Origin: Branchiostoma floridae
Lineage: Eukaryota > Chordata > Leptocardii > Amphioxiformes > Branchiostomatidae
Reading direction: 5' to 3'
Assembly (NCBI RefSeq): GCF_000003815.2
Contig: NC_049993.1
Location: 1,812,123-1,876,122 of the forward strand
Length of the DNA: 64,000 nt
The notes under the pieces were generated by a model. The model saw only the letters and a list, made by a program, of their open reading frames with translations. It ran no database searches and had not been told where the DNA came from. Below, piece after piece: positions 47,865 to 59,869 of this stretch. Position 1 is the first letter of the stretch. Each line of letters opens with the position of its first letter. The translations under genes were made by a program, and so were the position numbers.

Positions 47865-48235
47865 CGTTGTTCTGGAGTTGTATCTGAGCCGTCAAAGTCT
47901 GGTTTCGCTACTTTTTTCTTTGTCTACCCTGTCCCCAGCTTAGCAGCTGGGCTGACAGATTATTATCAGCCAGGATACTGTCGTACAGCACGGAGGTTGT
48001 TAGGGACCGACTATCTTCAGGCGGGGCTGATCGTAACGGTCTGGAGGCTGCCATTCTGCCCTACGGTGACCTCAATACTGCCCTGGGTGCGGCCGTTGAA
48101 CTGCATGGTTAGGAACCATTTTCCCCTGAGTGAAGTGAACCAAGTTGTGTAAAGTGCCTTTATTTTCCATGGGAACAACATCGGTGACACGGCAGGTTTC
48201 AAACCCAGGACGCGATCTCACTCTCGGAATTTAGA
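47865..48235. repeat. Module M2 plus SINE-derived tail, copy 2
   Basis: It matches 46420-46660 and 59870-60125 (cagctgggctgacagattat; tgctgaactgcatg-like block) and then a SINE piece with 'ccctgagtgaagtgaac' and 'ggtttcaaacccaggac'. Confidence 0.65.
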
Positions 48236-48432
48236 TGGGAAATTCAAAGAAGATCACGGCTGTACCGTGAAAACCTGAACCCTCTTGAAGTGTCAATTAC
48301 GACCTAATACAAATTTTAGACTCTCTAGATTCATTTGCACGGCAAAGTACATTATTCATTAACATTCTAATATAATCTTAGCGTCTGCCTTCTTATCGAC
48401 GCAGGCAATATGTTTTATTTGTATGTTTTTTA

Positions 48433-48605
48433 AGTCAGGGCAGCTGACCGGGTAAAGACCGTTCGGCGTAATTTGCTTCTTGCATCATTTACTTGGAACT
48501 GGATCCAACGGAAACTATGTCCGTGCGTACACACCTACCGAACAAAGAAAACTTTCAGCCTTATCTAACAAGGAAACTTCCGTCGTGAAAAATAGGTGTT
48601 GGAAT
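48433..48605. repeat. Dispersed module M3, copy 3
   Basis: 'gggcagctgaccgggtaaag' onward, nearly identical to 47398-47570. Confidence 0.75.
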
Positions 48606-48689
48606 GCTTCTGTTAGACCGGTCGGTAAACATAATAACCTGTGTTCGCAAATTAGAGATATTGACTTCAAATGTTTGATATATTGCTAA

Positions 48690-48931
48690 GGCCCCCTTTC
48701 CACTAGACGGCGATCGCGCTGCGCTCTCACTGCGACCTAAATAGGATATGTTTACCCTTCGATTTCACACTTGGTATATCATACAAAACGTACAAGTGTG
48801 ATTGAAAAGACAACAAAACACACAAAGTGTAAACAAATTCGTTTCTATTCTATAGAATTCGTTGAGCGTTCTGTCAAAAAACTAGGTCACAGAGAGAGCG
48901 CGGCGAGAGCTCCGTCCAAGTGGAAAGGGGG
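48690..48931. mobile_element. MITE with about 20-bp inverted ends
   Basis: The left end ccccctttccactagacgg and the right end ccgtccaagtggaaaggggg are inverse complements apart from a few bases. At 242 bp it has no coding capacity. Target duplication could not be settled. Confidence 0.7.
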
Positions 48932-49560
48932 TATAATGAATGTTAGTTAGTCGTGCTGCACCCATCATATGTTGGGAAGTATATGTCGGTACTGTTTTCA
49001 CTGTGCTACTTTTGTGTTAATTTCCTTGAATAACCCTATAAAGTTACATCTGATTATAAAGCTTCAGGTCTCGACTTTAAAAAATGTAGCTTAGTGAAAA
49101 CAATACCCCTACTTTCCAAAAGGGTCTAAAATGCCCTGAATTGGGAAAAGATGTATGGTGGAAATTTGCCAGCAAAACAAGGGTTAATTTTGATTTTTTT
49201 TTTAAATAAACGTATATTGATAATTATTTTCTTGGAAAGAAAATCTGCTGTAAATGTTTATATCTATTTTTTGTCACGCATCATGATGCGATGAAGATTT
49301 TGCTAAAAACTAGCACTATTGCCAGTAAGTAACTTTGTAAGTTTAAACAAGTCATGCAGATGGAATTGATGTACTCATCATTTCAATTTATGTCGTCATC
49401 ATTTCAGTTAAATGGCCTGAGATTTAAAACAAATTTGTGAAGTGACAAAAATGAAATGTCAGCGATTCGTTTGTTTACTCTGTAGCTGTGTCATCACTCT
49501 TTAGTCATATTTGCACAATCGTCAAGGAAGTATTGCCTTCCAAGAAACTGTAAAACGAAG
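48932..49560. other. Upstream region of BRICHOS gene A
   Basis: No gene. The last part (from about 49420) is homologous to the upstream region of gene B (from about 55040), for example 'aaatgaaatgtcagc' at 49450 and 55085. Confidence 0.6.
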
Positions 49561-49564
49561 AACT

Positions 49565-49622
49565 TGATTGGTCGGTCTGTTGGTTGATGAATCAGCCGAT
49601 TGTTTCAAACCTGTATAAATCG
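49565..49622 (+). promoter_or_regulatory. Promoter of BRICHOS gene A
   Basis: An inverted CCAAT box in gattggtcggtctgttggtt (49567-49586), then a TATA box (tataaat, 49614-49620) in ctgtataaatcgggagctcc. Gene B has the same words at the same spacing, and the short paralogue has the same two elements. Transcription should start near 49645. Confidence 0.8.
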
Positions 49623-49719
49623 GGAGCTCCGCGAAGCTTCTGGCATACCACTTCTATCATCGAAAAAGTTGCTGTGACTGACTCTTCATCCGAAGTAACC
49701 GAGTGTCTTCAAGTTTATC

Positions 49720-51960
49720 ATGGTACGTTGAGCTCTTACATTCTATCTTTGATTTCTGAAATTACCGCACACTTTCTCTCAAACAACCACTCCGAAACTC
49801 GTGATAAAACAGACTGTGACTCTCTCCACAGGCCGGATTTCTGCTCCTCTCCATCCTGGCGGTTTTGTCTACCGTCCACGCGGCACCCACCTGTACGTGT
49901 GAAGAGAAGGCTTCTTCCACTCAGGTAAGGAGGACACGGTACTTTTCTCTTTACAATATAGGTCATGCTTTTTTGTACTGTCTGAGCGTTCAATCTGTCA
50001 GGCAATGAAGCCCACAATCTTAGTCGTTTTAATCACACAATTCCATATGCTGCAGTAGCAATTCTATTTTTGTTCAGGTGATATCTTATTAAGAAGCCAG
50101 AAGTCAAATGTCTTTCAGACTCTTGTTCCGAATGTATTTCTATGCTTGCTGTGCCTGATTTATGTTTTTGTTAAAATTGCAGCAGTACACTGTCCAAATC
50201 AACGAAGAAGGAACCATCTTTAACCAAGTGACTGATGTGGACCGGGAAAACCAGATCCTTCTGTTCCACGTGCCTCAGCACAACATCGTGTCTGAAAATC
50301 AGGTCATGCTGGACTATAACACGGTACGTGAAACGCGATTTATATCAATGTCCTGTTTGCCAGTTTGGTACAAAAAAAACATAACAGGTGATGACTCCTC
50401 CCTAGACTGAAGACGGTATGCAGGTATTATAGCAGTAAAAACTAACCAGTCCTAACCAGTTTGGCAGCCCTGGCACTGTTTGTATACAGCTGAACAAAAA
50501 GATAAAATACATATATAAAAACTAACAAGTTTATTCTTTCTACAGGGACTGATGATGACCCTTTACACCGAACTGAACGCCTGCTTCCTCTCAACCATGC
50601 CTGACAACATCCCGGCAATTGACAAGCTGGAAGAAGGGCTGAGTGCCATGGCGGTAAGCAGACATTTAGCAACTTCAGATTTTAGAAAAGATATAGAATA
50701 TCATCAATAGTTTCAGTAACGATAGTGACATTCGACACCATATCCAACTTGATACGATCTGTACTTAAGATCTTGTATGTCTATAGAACCCACAGACAAG
50801 AAGCACCATCCTTAAGAAGAGGAAGGAAGAGACCTACCAACGCGCCGCCCCTCAGCCCGTAAGGGACCGATCCATGTTGGGGGATCAGATGGCCCAGATG
50901 TGTGCAAAGTTTCCTGTCTACACCACAGAGGTGGCTCCCGAGGTGTCCATCGAACAGGTTTCAGGTAAATGTCTATGAGTCATTATCATAATTACCTGTT
51001 TCTACACACATCAATCAGCTGTTTTTGGTACTGCTTAGGGATTTCACCGACATACATCTCTTCCTCTAGAGCAATTTTGGTTCGTTATGTATGTATTCTC
51101 ATGTTGATGATCATACTGTTCACTGTTGTTCATTTTTTAGAGTTATGAACTCGAATACGCCCACAAAAAGTAATTTTTTTATGAATGACATCCGCGCGAT
51201 CAAGACATTTGTTTTCTTCAGGGATGGTCAGATAGACAAAAACGGGTAAATAAGTTGTGTTTTAAGCTAATAATCGTATATGTCGAAGTGACACTAGAGT
51301 TGTAGCATTGACTGTAGTTGCAGAAGTGTAACTTGCTGAATAGCTGAGTGGTACCGAGTGTACTTGCCAAATTGATAAGTGATGCCAGTCTACCACACTA
51401 GGGTCACTTACACTAGTGTTACAGTATTTCTTGAATACAAGGATAAGTGACTTATTAGCTGGTGTGGCATATTTTGTCACTTCAACCCTTGTTACAAAGT
51501 TTCTTGTGTCTACTTTGAAAGTTTGACAGCTTGTTTTCTTAGTCATCTTGTTTGTTTGCACTATCTCGTTATTTTTGCTGTCTGCAGTTCAGAGGATGCC
51601 ATCCATAAACTTTACTTGCTGTGGCCTGATTAGATAAACTTCAACAGTTCTGCCTGTAACGTTATATTCAGCTGTGTAGGCAGACAACGTGATACGCCAA
51701 ACTTCCACTTTCCTAACTTTTATTTTCCTCACTGTTTAGGAAACAAAACCGCTCGTAGCTGGCTTGACCACTCGATAACCGTGAACTGTCACCCGAGTGA
51801 TTTCATGTACCGGTGTGAGTTGAGGAGCTCATGCATCTACGTCTACTACTGCGAGGGGACCGGTAACGCGGGGCAAGCACCAACCGCCGCGCAGTGCGAC
51901 GTGTGGCATGACTTCACCGCCACCGCCTGGCAGTGCGTGCCTTATTGTCCTGACGAGTAG
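49720..51960 (+). CDS. Secreted BRICHOS-domain protein with Cys-rich C-terminus, gene A
   Basis: Six exons: the ATG alone at 49720-49722 ending the 5' UTR exon, then 49832-49924, 50183-50323, 50546-50653, 50787-50964 and 51740-51960. They give 248 codons (247 aa). The signal peptide is AGFLLLSILAVLSTVHA, then APTCTCEEKAS. The BRICHOS region spans about 33-165: ENQILLFHVPQHN, the conserved Asp in MLDYNT (D76), the Cys pair C92 (NACFL) and C154 (MCAKFPVY). It most resembles the gastrokine type. In known families BRICHOS is an intramolecular chaperone that keeps a beta-prone segment of its own precursor from aggregating. Here the client side would be a new tail of about 70 residues with seven Cys, ending AWQCVPYCPDE. 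A basic run (KKRKEE) lies between the two BRICHOS Cys and could be a convertase site. AATAAA lies at 52256. Confidence 0.85.
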
Positions 51961-52255
51961 GGTTAAGAGACAGGATTGTCTAAGTGTGTTTGTTAGCTGG
52001 GTTTCCAAACCCGATTTGTTTGACGCTTTATACTGAATGACAGATTTGTATTAAGGAACTCAATGACCACACATACATGCAAGTTAATGTCAAATAGTGT
52101 CAACTATGATTTCTCGTTTCAAGGGAAAAGAAGATACTCAATTCACCTTTGCTGTAACAATATACTAACGGTCGAATGTGATAAAACGTGTAAAAGTTAA
52201 TGTCTAGGTTTTAAGTCTTAACGTTGTGCAGATTTCTTACTGACCATTTATTCAA

Positions 52256-52261
52256 AATAAA
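52256..52261 (+). promoter_or_regulatory. Polyadenylation signal AATAAA of gene A
   Basis: About 300 bases after the stop, followed by the T/G-rich sequence agtttgttttg expected downstream of a cleavage site. Confidence 0.65.
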
Positions 52262-53996
52262 GTTTGTTTTGCAGAGGCAGTTGAATGTTAGTCTGATGTT
52301 TTACTCTCTGGATTTTGTTCATGGAAAATATTTGAAGCGTTAATCTTAGTCTTCGAGGATTTTACTGTAATGTTGTAGTATGCTAATTCAAAACTTAACT
52401 TAAATGGCTTTTACTTCCAGTAACATTTGAAAAAAATAACTCACAACACAAATCTTGCTTTCTGAAGCAACACGGATAGCTTGGTGTGACAAAAGTGACA
52501 ATAAGGTAATATTATGTTGTAACGAACACCTTTACCTCATATCTGAGATAAACGCCGTAGTTCACTTTATCTAGTAAATATCTTCAGAGAATAACAAATT
52601 TTGAGACCCTATGGCCGTAGATAGGTTTTAAATAACAATAAAAACAACCCATACTTTACAAGTACTTTCTGCATGCAATATTTTGCCATAACCTTTGTCC
52701 CAGTTAGGAATCAACAGAACGACTATTGTAATGACCTTTAACCTCGGTTTATTCCGGCCTCCATCTTTGTTAGACATCTTTTATTCGATGGAAACTAACC
52801 TGGTTTAGACAGCCTATAGAGTCGTCAATGATGTGAAGTTATATACATGTAATGTGCAGTTATAATATGGTGAGAACTGGAACCAGTCCCATTGGGCGTA
52901 CTCTCAGAGCAAATGTTCGTCTCCACCTGTTCTTTGACATATTTCCAAGGCGTTTTCTCGGGTTTTTCTATTTTCTGTTGTTCGTCATGTCTTCCAGCCA
53001 AAACATGAAGAAACAATACAAAATAGAAACCCTGATAAAAAGCCTTAAAAAACAGCCGGAGTTTAACCTGTGCTTGCACAGTAATTGGGCGTTGGTAACA
53101 CATACGTTTTGATAAATCCTTGCATGGTACAGGTACAGATAAAGGGTAAAAGGCATCAGTGACACAAAGGTCATACCTGAAGTATTCAAAACCTTACCAT
53201 AACGATTTATATAGCATTCCCATCCCTACCTTAAAAGTCCAGAGGAGACATGAATGTCGATGGGTGGCCTTCGTCACCTCTCATTTTGACTCCACGCCTC
53301 CAGTTACGGATGCAATCTTTAATGGTGTTAAATATTAACACTTTGTATCGAGATGTTGTCAGAGTCAACCTAATGTGTTAATTGGGCCAACATTATTGTT
53401 GACCTCATGGCTGCCTGTACATGTGTTGCGTCGCTTGGTAACAATGGACACATTACAGTGACTGTATTTATGATACTGCGACTCTGTTTACCTTTTGCAC
53501 GCGATCGACGACAAAATATTACCTTCTAATCCTTCGCGTTCATTTTTTCAGATTTAATGCTGTTAATCTGATTTTCAAATTGACTATCGTCAATATGGTC
53601 CTGTCGTAAGTGTGTCTGCAATAAATAGCAACTAATATCAATAGTCCGTACCTATTTGCTTTTTGATTCCAAATAAGCAATGTCAACCAAGCAGACTTCG
53701 ACACATAGATAAACTTCAAAACGGTAATAGATGATACAGTGTTGAGGTATTAAATTGAGTTTAGAGAGACTCCTCCTGTTGAACTTCTGTCTCTCCCGAA
53801 CATACAATTGAGGCGAAAAATAACTTTTATTCCAAGACAGCTGAACTAACAAAGGTCGCGTTTCAACTGGCGATTGCATCATTGATGAAATTAGTTTAAA
53901 GTCTTGATGTGTTTGCATGGACTATCGATCGGCGAAACACCCGAGTACCGTTTTAAAGCCCCTGTCACATACATCGCACAATGTATCGATTCATGG
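52262..53996. other. Non-coding stretch after gene A
   Basis: No supported gene. A minus-strand frame at 52825-53103 has a hydrophobic part but no splice context or recognised motif. Confidence 0.5.
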
Positions 53997-54133
53997 CACG
54001 CACGCACGCATACACACATGCACGCTCATACACACGCACGCATACACATACATGCACGCACGCACACACACGCACACGCATGCACGCACGCACACACACA
54101 CGCACGCACACAAACACGCACGCACGCACGCAA
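53997..54133. repeat. (CACG)/(CA) microsatellite
   Basis: About 135 bp of CACG, CACA and CATG units. It is open in several frames on both strands only because of its low complexity. Confidence 0.95.
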
Positions 54134-54574
54134 AATTGCTATTTTGTACAAGTTTATACATCAGTCTAACAAAATCCTTTTCTATTTTTCGTTGCGATAA
54201 AGCATTTAGTAGTGATCGGGTCCTAAACTTGGCCAATTTCCATGTTGTTGACATGCAAAAATCTGTGAAAATGCCTCAAAACTTGTTTGGGCTGTTACCA
54301 TGGCAACAATGAGTTTTGACCGGAAAGGAAGCTATTTTGAGGAGTTGTGTGCCAAGTACTATCACTTTGAAAAATATGAGCCAAATCGATTTTTTTTTTT
54401 ACCCTGATCACTGTTGTTTGATTCTAACAGACAATTGCTCTTAAATAGTGCAGCTTTAATAATGAAAGTTCTATCTTACCAAATTTGATAGTAGTCCAGC
54501 ATTTTATCATCTTCAGATTTTCTTAGGCACTGCAGTTTAAGTTACCATGTTTTTTATTGTCTTTTTTTAATCCA

Positions 54575-55040
54575 GGGCACCTAACCGGTTAAAGACGACC
54601 GCCATGCATTTCAGCCTTATCTAACAAGGAAACTAACGTCGGGGAAAATAAGTGTTGGAACTTTTCTATAAGACCTGTCGATATGCATACAGTAATGTGG
54701 CCATAGTAATATACATCCTAGTGCAAGCGTTTGCAAAGTACGTAGAGATATTGACTACTAAACGTATAAGCTTTTAGACATTGCTATTTCGTGTTCATTT
54801 AGATGGTTATTCAATGAACGTATGATTATTCAATGAACGTATGATAACTATGTTTTAGACAAAAACATCTACTGCAAATATTTATATCTAAAAGTATTGT
54901 TGTAAGTATATATGTCAGCTAATGGACAAATAGAGCAACCAAAGCATCCAAACCCATCATGTTTCCCCAAAACTAGCACATCTGACAGAGTTCCTTGTAT
55001 GTTTAAACTTGCAAATGTCTTTGCGTAGTCATCATTTTAG
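54575..55040. repeat. Duplicated upstream module, partial M3 and flank
   Basis: 'cacctaaccggttaaagacg' and 'ttatctaacaaggaaact' match the M3 modules at 47.4 and 48.4 kb. Following words such as 'aaaacatctactgcaaatat' match about 49240. This is the gene B counterpart of the region upstream of gene A. Confidence 0.6.
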
Positions 55041-55196
55041 TTAAATGGCCTCAAAACATTCAAAATTTTTTGGCAACTGACAAAAATGAAATGTCAGCAA
55101 CTAGGGTGTTTTTACTCTATGTCATCACATTTTGTCGCCGCCTTTGCACAACCGTTAAGGAAGTGTTGCCTTCCAAGAAACAGCAACACAAAGAAC

Positions 55197-55252
55197 GTGA
55201 TTGGTCGGTCTGTTGGTTGATCAATCGATTGTTGCAAACCTGTATAAATCGG
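55197..55252 (+). promoter_or_regulatory. Promoter of BRICHOS gene B
   Basis: gattggtcggtctgttggtt at 55199-55218 and a TATA box (tataaat) at 55243-55249, in ctgtataaatcgggagctcc exactly as in gene A. Confidence 0.8.
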
Positions 55253-55348
55253 GAGCTCCAAGGGGCTTGTGGCATACCACTTCTATCATCGTAAAAGTTG
55301 CTGTGACTGACTCTTCAACCGAAGTAACCGAGTGTCTCCAAGCTTACC

Positions 55349-57164
55349 ATGGTACGTTGATCCCTCATATATTTTGATTTCTGAAATTACCGTTCACTTT
55401 CTCTCAAACAACCACTCCGAAACTCGTGATAAAACAGACTGTGACTCTCTCCACAGGCCGGATTTCTGCTCCTCTCCATCCTGGCGGTTTTGTCTACCGT
55501 CCACGCGGCACCCACCTGTACGTGTGAAGAGAAGGCTTCTTCCACTCAGGTAAGGATGGCACTTTTTTTTTTCCTCTTTCGTGCTGTCCGAGCGCTCAGT
55601 CTGTCAGGCAACGACAATAACACTTGGCTTCAACCACGCAATGGCATGTTGTGCAATAGTATTGGTCAAGTGATATCTTACCAATGTTACCGAACGTTCC
55701 TTAAATTTACCTCTCTGTTTTTCAGCTTATCCAGCTTCTATTTTATTTTTGCGGCACCTGATTTGTGTTCATTATCAAAATTGCAGCAGTACACTGTCCA
55801 AAACAATGAAGTGATTGATGTAGACCGGGAGAATCAGATCGTTCTGTTCCACGTGCCTCAGCACAACATCTGGTCAGACAACCAGATCATGCTGGACTAC
55901 AACACGGTACGTCAAACATGATATACATTAACCGTATTCAGACCTTGTTTTTTGGTCAATCTCTGATTGGGGAGGGGTTTTGAGGCCTGCGTTTAACTCC
56001 TATAACTCTTATGTGACTTGTCATATGGCCACCAAAGTTTTAGATAATTATGTAAAGGGAAAATATAAGGGTTTTGGAAATATTGACGGCATTACGACTC
56101 GGACTTAGTGGAAACCGTTCAGGCGTCATGCGACATGACAGTCGGCCCGAGCCAATTTGAAAGCTTTCCTGTTTGGTAATAAAAAAAGAATATCAGTAGA
56201 AACTAACCAGTTTGTTCTTTCTGCAGGGACTGATGATGACCCTTTACACCGAGCTGAACGCCTGCTTCCTGTCCACCATGCCTGACAACATCCCGGCCAT
56301 TGACAAGTTGGAAGAAGGGTTGAGTGATATGGTGGTGAGCAGACATACTTAGTATGCATCTAGCAACTTCAGATTTTAAACAAGACTTTTTCAGTAACCA
56401 TAGAAATATAATGAACTAAATTGATATGATTTGTACTTAAGATCCTGTATGTCTATAGAACCCACAGACAAGAAGCACCATCCTTAAGAAGAGGAAGGAA
56501 GAGACCTACCAACGTGCCGCCCCACAGCCCGTAAGGGACCGGTCCATGTTGGGGGATCAGATGGCCCAGATGTGTGCAAAGTTTCCTGTCTACAACACAG
56601 AGGTGGCTCCCGAGGCGTCCATCGAACAGGTTTCAGGTAAATATCTAGAGTCATTACTTATTTTTACACGCATCAATCAGGTGTTTTTCTGCTGATAGAT
56701 TTTGCCGACTTTAATCTCTGCTTATCGGCAATTTTGGTTCATTATGCATGCTCATGTTGATAATCACACTGTTTTACTGCTGTTTCTTTTTTCCTATCGA
56801 AAATCTCTCGTAAGTAGAAAAACTGCCAAAACATTCTGCCTGTAACGTTGTATTCAGCTGGTTAGCCAAACAACATGATCAGCAAACTTCAATCTTTCTT
56901 TCATGTCCTCACTGTATAGGTACCAAAACCCCTCGTAGCTGGGGATCCCCTGCACGCTTTAGTTGTCACCCGATGAATTTCATGTACCGATGTGAGTTGA
57001 GGAGCCCATGCACATGCATCAACGTATATCACTGCGGGAGGACCGACAGCCCGTATGAAGTACCAACTGCCGCCCAGTGCAACGTGACCCATGACTTCAC
57101 CGCCACCGCCTGGCAGTGCGTGCCTTATTGTCCTGGTCTTGTCGAACCGGGTTTCATTTGGTGA
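55349..57164 (+). CDS. Secreted BRICHOS-domain protein with Cys-rich C-terminus, gene B
   Basis: Same six-exon plan as gene A: ATG at 55349-55351, then 55457-55549, 55787-55906, 56227-56334, 56459-56636 and 56920-57164, giving 249 codons (248 aa). The signal peptide exon is identical to that of gene A at the protein level. Exon 3 is seven codons shorter (VQNNEVIDVDREN, where A has an extra EEGTIFNQVT segment). The BRICHOS Asp and Cys pair are kept (MLDYNT; NACFL; MCAKFPVY), as is the KKRKEE run. The Cys-rich tail gains one Cys (SPCTCINVYHC against SSCIYVYYC) and has a different end (PGLVEPGFIW after CVPYC). It is a tandem duplicate about 5.6 kb downstream with the same promoter, so it is probably co-expressed. 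Function is inferred as for gene A. Confidence 0.85.
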
Positions 57165-57640
57165 TTATGTTTATTTTGAAAAAAAAATAAGAAAAAAACT
57201 GGGTATTCTACAAATGGGAATATGTAGTTGCTTTAATGTAGTCGTCAATGATATACAATTAAGAAAAACTTTGAGTAGAAAAAGGAAACTACATTATATG
57301 TAAGGCTCAGTAGATATGATAAATCGTTATTACAATGTTATTTAATGTTCGACTTTAATTTTACCATCCTTGCTTTACTTTACAAGCCGAAAACACTCCT
57401 GTCCTGACTAAAGAGACATGGACCCTCATAACCCAAACAATTGATTCGGGCACCTCAACTACCATGAACATTAATAACAAAATAGTAAAGTATTATTCTA
57501 CTTGTCAGCAGAATCCTCCTAAATCAATGGGGCCAAAGATATAACCCCTTTAACCTAACTCTCGTTGCTCTTATCTTACCACAGAGTACAAAAGTCACAG
57601 TGGCTATGTGTAGCAGAGTATTTCACACAAACACACATAC
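57165..57640. other. 3' flank of gene B
   Basis: No gene. It lacks homology to the 3' flank of gene A in the parts I compared, so the duplication breakpoint lies close to the gene end. Confidence 0.5.
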
Positions 57641-58110
57641 ACACATTGGCAGGATACTTCGCAAGCGTTAATGTCCTAAAATGTTATATAAAGTATATAT
57701 AATAAGAGGACAAAATATTGTATCGATATTTTGGGAACGTAGGACACTTCTGTGCATTGGTCTCTAACATGTAACAAACAAAAGGTCTTATATCAGGACA
57801 GATGTCCGGATAAATACCAGCAATTTGACCTGGTAATCAAATCATTTTCTCGGACCTAGTACTTTGTCAGACCCAGTGTGTGTTCAAAATTCGTGGTATA
57901 CAAATACGAATCTTTCTAAGATATAACACGAAAGCTTTCTTCAAAATCCGGCGAAATATCCATGCTGTTTAGGTAAACTTAATTTGGTATTTCAAAACAA
58001 ATTTGCTATTGGGCAGTCGAGGACAATGTGGCACTGCACTCAAGTTAGTAACTTATAGTACCATACATCATGTGAGTACAGACAGAAGGTGAAGGTAGCA
58101 TTTTTTTCTT
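57641..58110. repeat. Duplicated module related to 63370-63600
   Basis: 'gcaagcgttaatgtcctaaa' at 57662 and 63383, and 'tcagacccagtgtgtgttca' at 57869, with the matching block at 63566 and about 45934. Non-coding. Confidence 0.7.
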
Positions 58111-58272
58111 TTACCTCCCGACCTAAGCCAGGTACCCATTTTTTACACCTGGGTGAAGTGAGGAAGGTTGTGTTAAGTGCCTTTCCCAAGGGCACAACGT
58201 CGGGGCACAGCGGGTATTGAACTCGGGACCTCTAGATTCCACGCCGAACGCTCTACCAGTTACGCCATAAAT
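58111..58272 (-). mobile_element. tRNA-derived SINE
   Basis: On the minus strand, an A-box region (TGGCGTAACTGGTAGAGCG, 58249-58267) and a B-box-like GAGTTCAATAC (near 58209) at tRNA spacing, then the body (acgttgtgcccttgggaaag reversed). Related copies are at 59278-59410 and about 60125-60195. Confidence 0.8.
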
Positions 58273-58789
58273 GACGCCAAAACAACATGATAACTTTAGA
58301 ATGGCTCAAACTATGAGAAGTTTTTAGACAATGATATATTGTTAAGCGGAATTTCTATAAAGTCTAAAAGCAAGATCTATCAGTGATTTAATGTGCCCGA
58401 TTATTTATCCCAGGATATGAATAAGTAGACTCCATTTGTTGATATTCCTTCAATATGGACTGAGTAAAAAAAACATCATTGTTCTGGAATTGTATATGAG
58501 CCGTCAATGTCTGTTTTTGCTACGTGAAATTTAGCTATGAAAATCACATAAGACTATCCATCGTGTTTGTGTGTTTCTAAAAAGAATCCCTAGGATCAAA
58601 GACGATTACCCTCATAGACCCTTTAGAAGTGTCTATTGCATAATTCAGACTGTCTAGACTTCTTTACACTGTCAAGTCAGGTATTAAAATTTAATGCATT
58701 TTTTCATCTGAATTATGAGTCATAATATCTTACGCATATGTGATCACTTTGGTCCTGGATATTTTTCACTTTACCGGGTGTCTTTACAA

Positions 58790-59215
58790 AATACATGATA
58801 TACAAAGACGAGCATCCCGGTCTAACAAGGAAACGTCCTTGGAGAAAAAGATTGTGAACTTTGATCAGAATACAATCTGTAAAGCCAACATAATAAATGA
58901 ATACTTTACAAATACGGCATGTCAATAAAATAATTAGCATCACTTGGCGCACGCGCATTGAGTGAGAAGCATGAAAGATGCGAAGTGTGCAATACTGTCT
59001 TCTATCAGCTCCCTTCCGTTGCATGCACTCATCATTCAGTAAACTTGAAGTCATGACTGATAGAAGAAAGGACGTATTTCTAAAATATATAACACGTAAG
59101 CTATCTTTAAAAAAAGCCGTCACGATATCCCTGCTGGCTTTTTTAGGCAAACGTAATGTGACTTGGTATATTTGCTTTTTGGACAGACGAGGACAATGTG
59201 GCACTGCACTCAAGT
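58790..59215. repeat. Dispersed module M1, copy 2
   Basis: 'tacaaaatacatgatataca' at 58786 and 63582, then 'aacaaggaaacgtcc', then 'gaagtgtgcaatactgtctt'. It aligns with 45950-46270 and 63575-64000. The 166-codon minus-strand frame across it is a by-product and has no motif. Confidence 0.7.
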
Positions 59216-59277
59216 AAGTAAGTTATATTAACAGTGCCACATGCACAGTAGAGACAGTGGGTAAAGGTAGTCTTTTC

Positions 59278-59412
59278 TTTTACCTCCCCGTCCGAAGTCA
59301 GGTACCCATATTTTGTACCTGGGTGAAGTGAGGAATGTCGTGCAAAGTGCCCTACCTATACAAAGGCACAACGTCGGGGGCACACACAAGTTACGCCACA
59401 CTCGACGCCAAC
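59278..59412 (-). mobile_element. tRNA-derived SINE, shortened
   Basis: The same body as 58111-58272 (cctgggtgaagtgaggaatg; ggcacaacgtcggggg), but the B box is deleted between 59385 and 59395. Confidence 0.65.
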
Positions 59413-59631
59413 ACAACAAGATATATTTAGGATGTTTGAAAAGTTGAGTTAAAAGTGTTTACACAATGATGTATTGTTATTGTTGACTTTACAAGACAAG
59501 TATGTCAGTAAAAGAATAAGTAGCACTTGGCGCACACTCTTTAAGATTGGGAAGGAAGGTAGTTTCGAAGTGTGCAATACTGTCATCTATTAAAAAAATC
59601 CTCCACAATATCCCTGCTGTTTAGGCAAGCG

Positions 59632-59670
<39 letters not shown>
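59632..59670. repeat. (ATC)n microsatellite
   Basis: Thirteen CAT units. Confidence 0.95.
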
Positions 59671-59869
59671 TGCCGGCAAACGCAAATTGATCCAAACATG
59701 TCACATTAGACAGGTTGTACTATAAAAAGGGTTTAGACAATGATATATTGTTCAGAGAAGTCTTTGTGAAGTCTAAAAGCAATATGTTTTGACCCCTGGA
59801 TATGAATATTGGAATACTCCATTGGATAAGATGCCGAAAGCTCCAAACTGAACGAAGTCGAAAAATATC

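Noticed and set aside
52825-53189. Possible small secreted protein on the minus strand
   Set aside because: A hydrophobic stretch is present, but there is no clear start context, splice site or recognisable domain. Chance cannot be excluded.
58713-59213. 166-codon minus-strand frame
   Set aside because: It covers dispersed module M1, whose other copies at 45.9 and 63.6 kb do not keep the frame.
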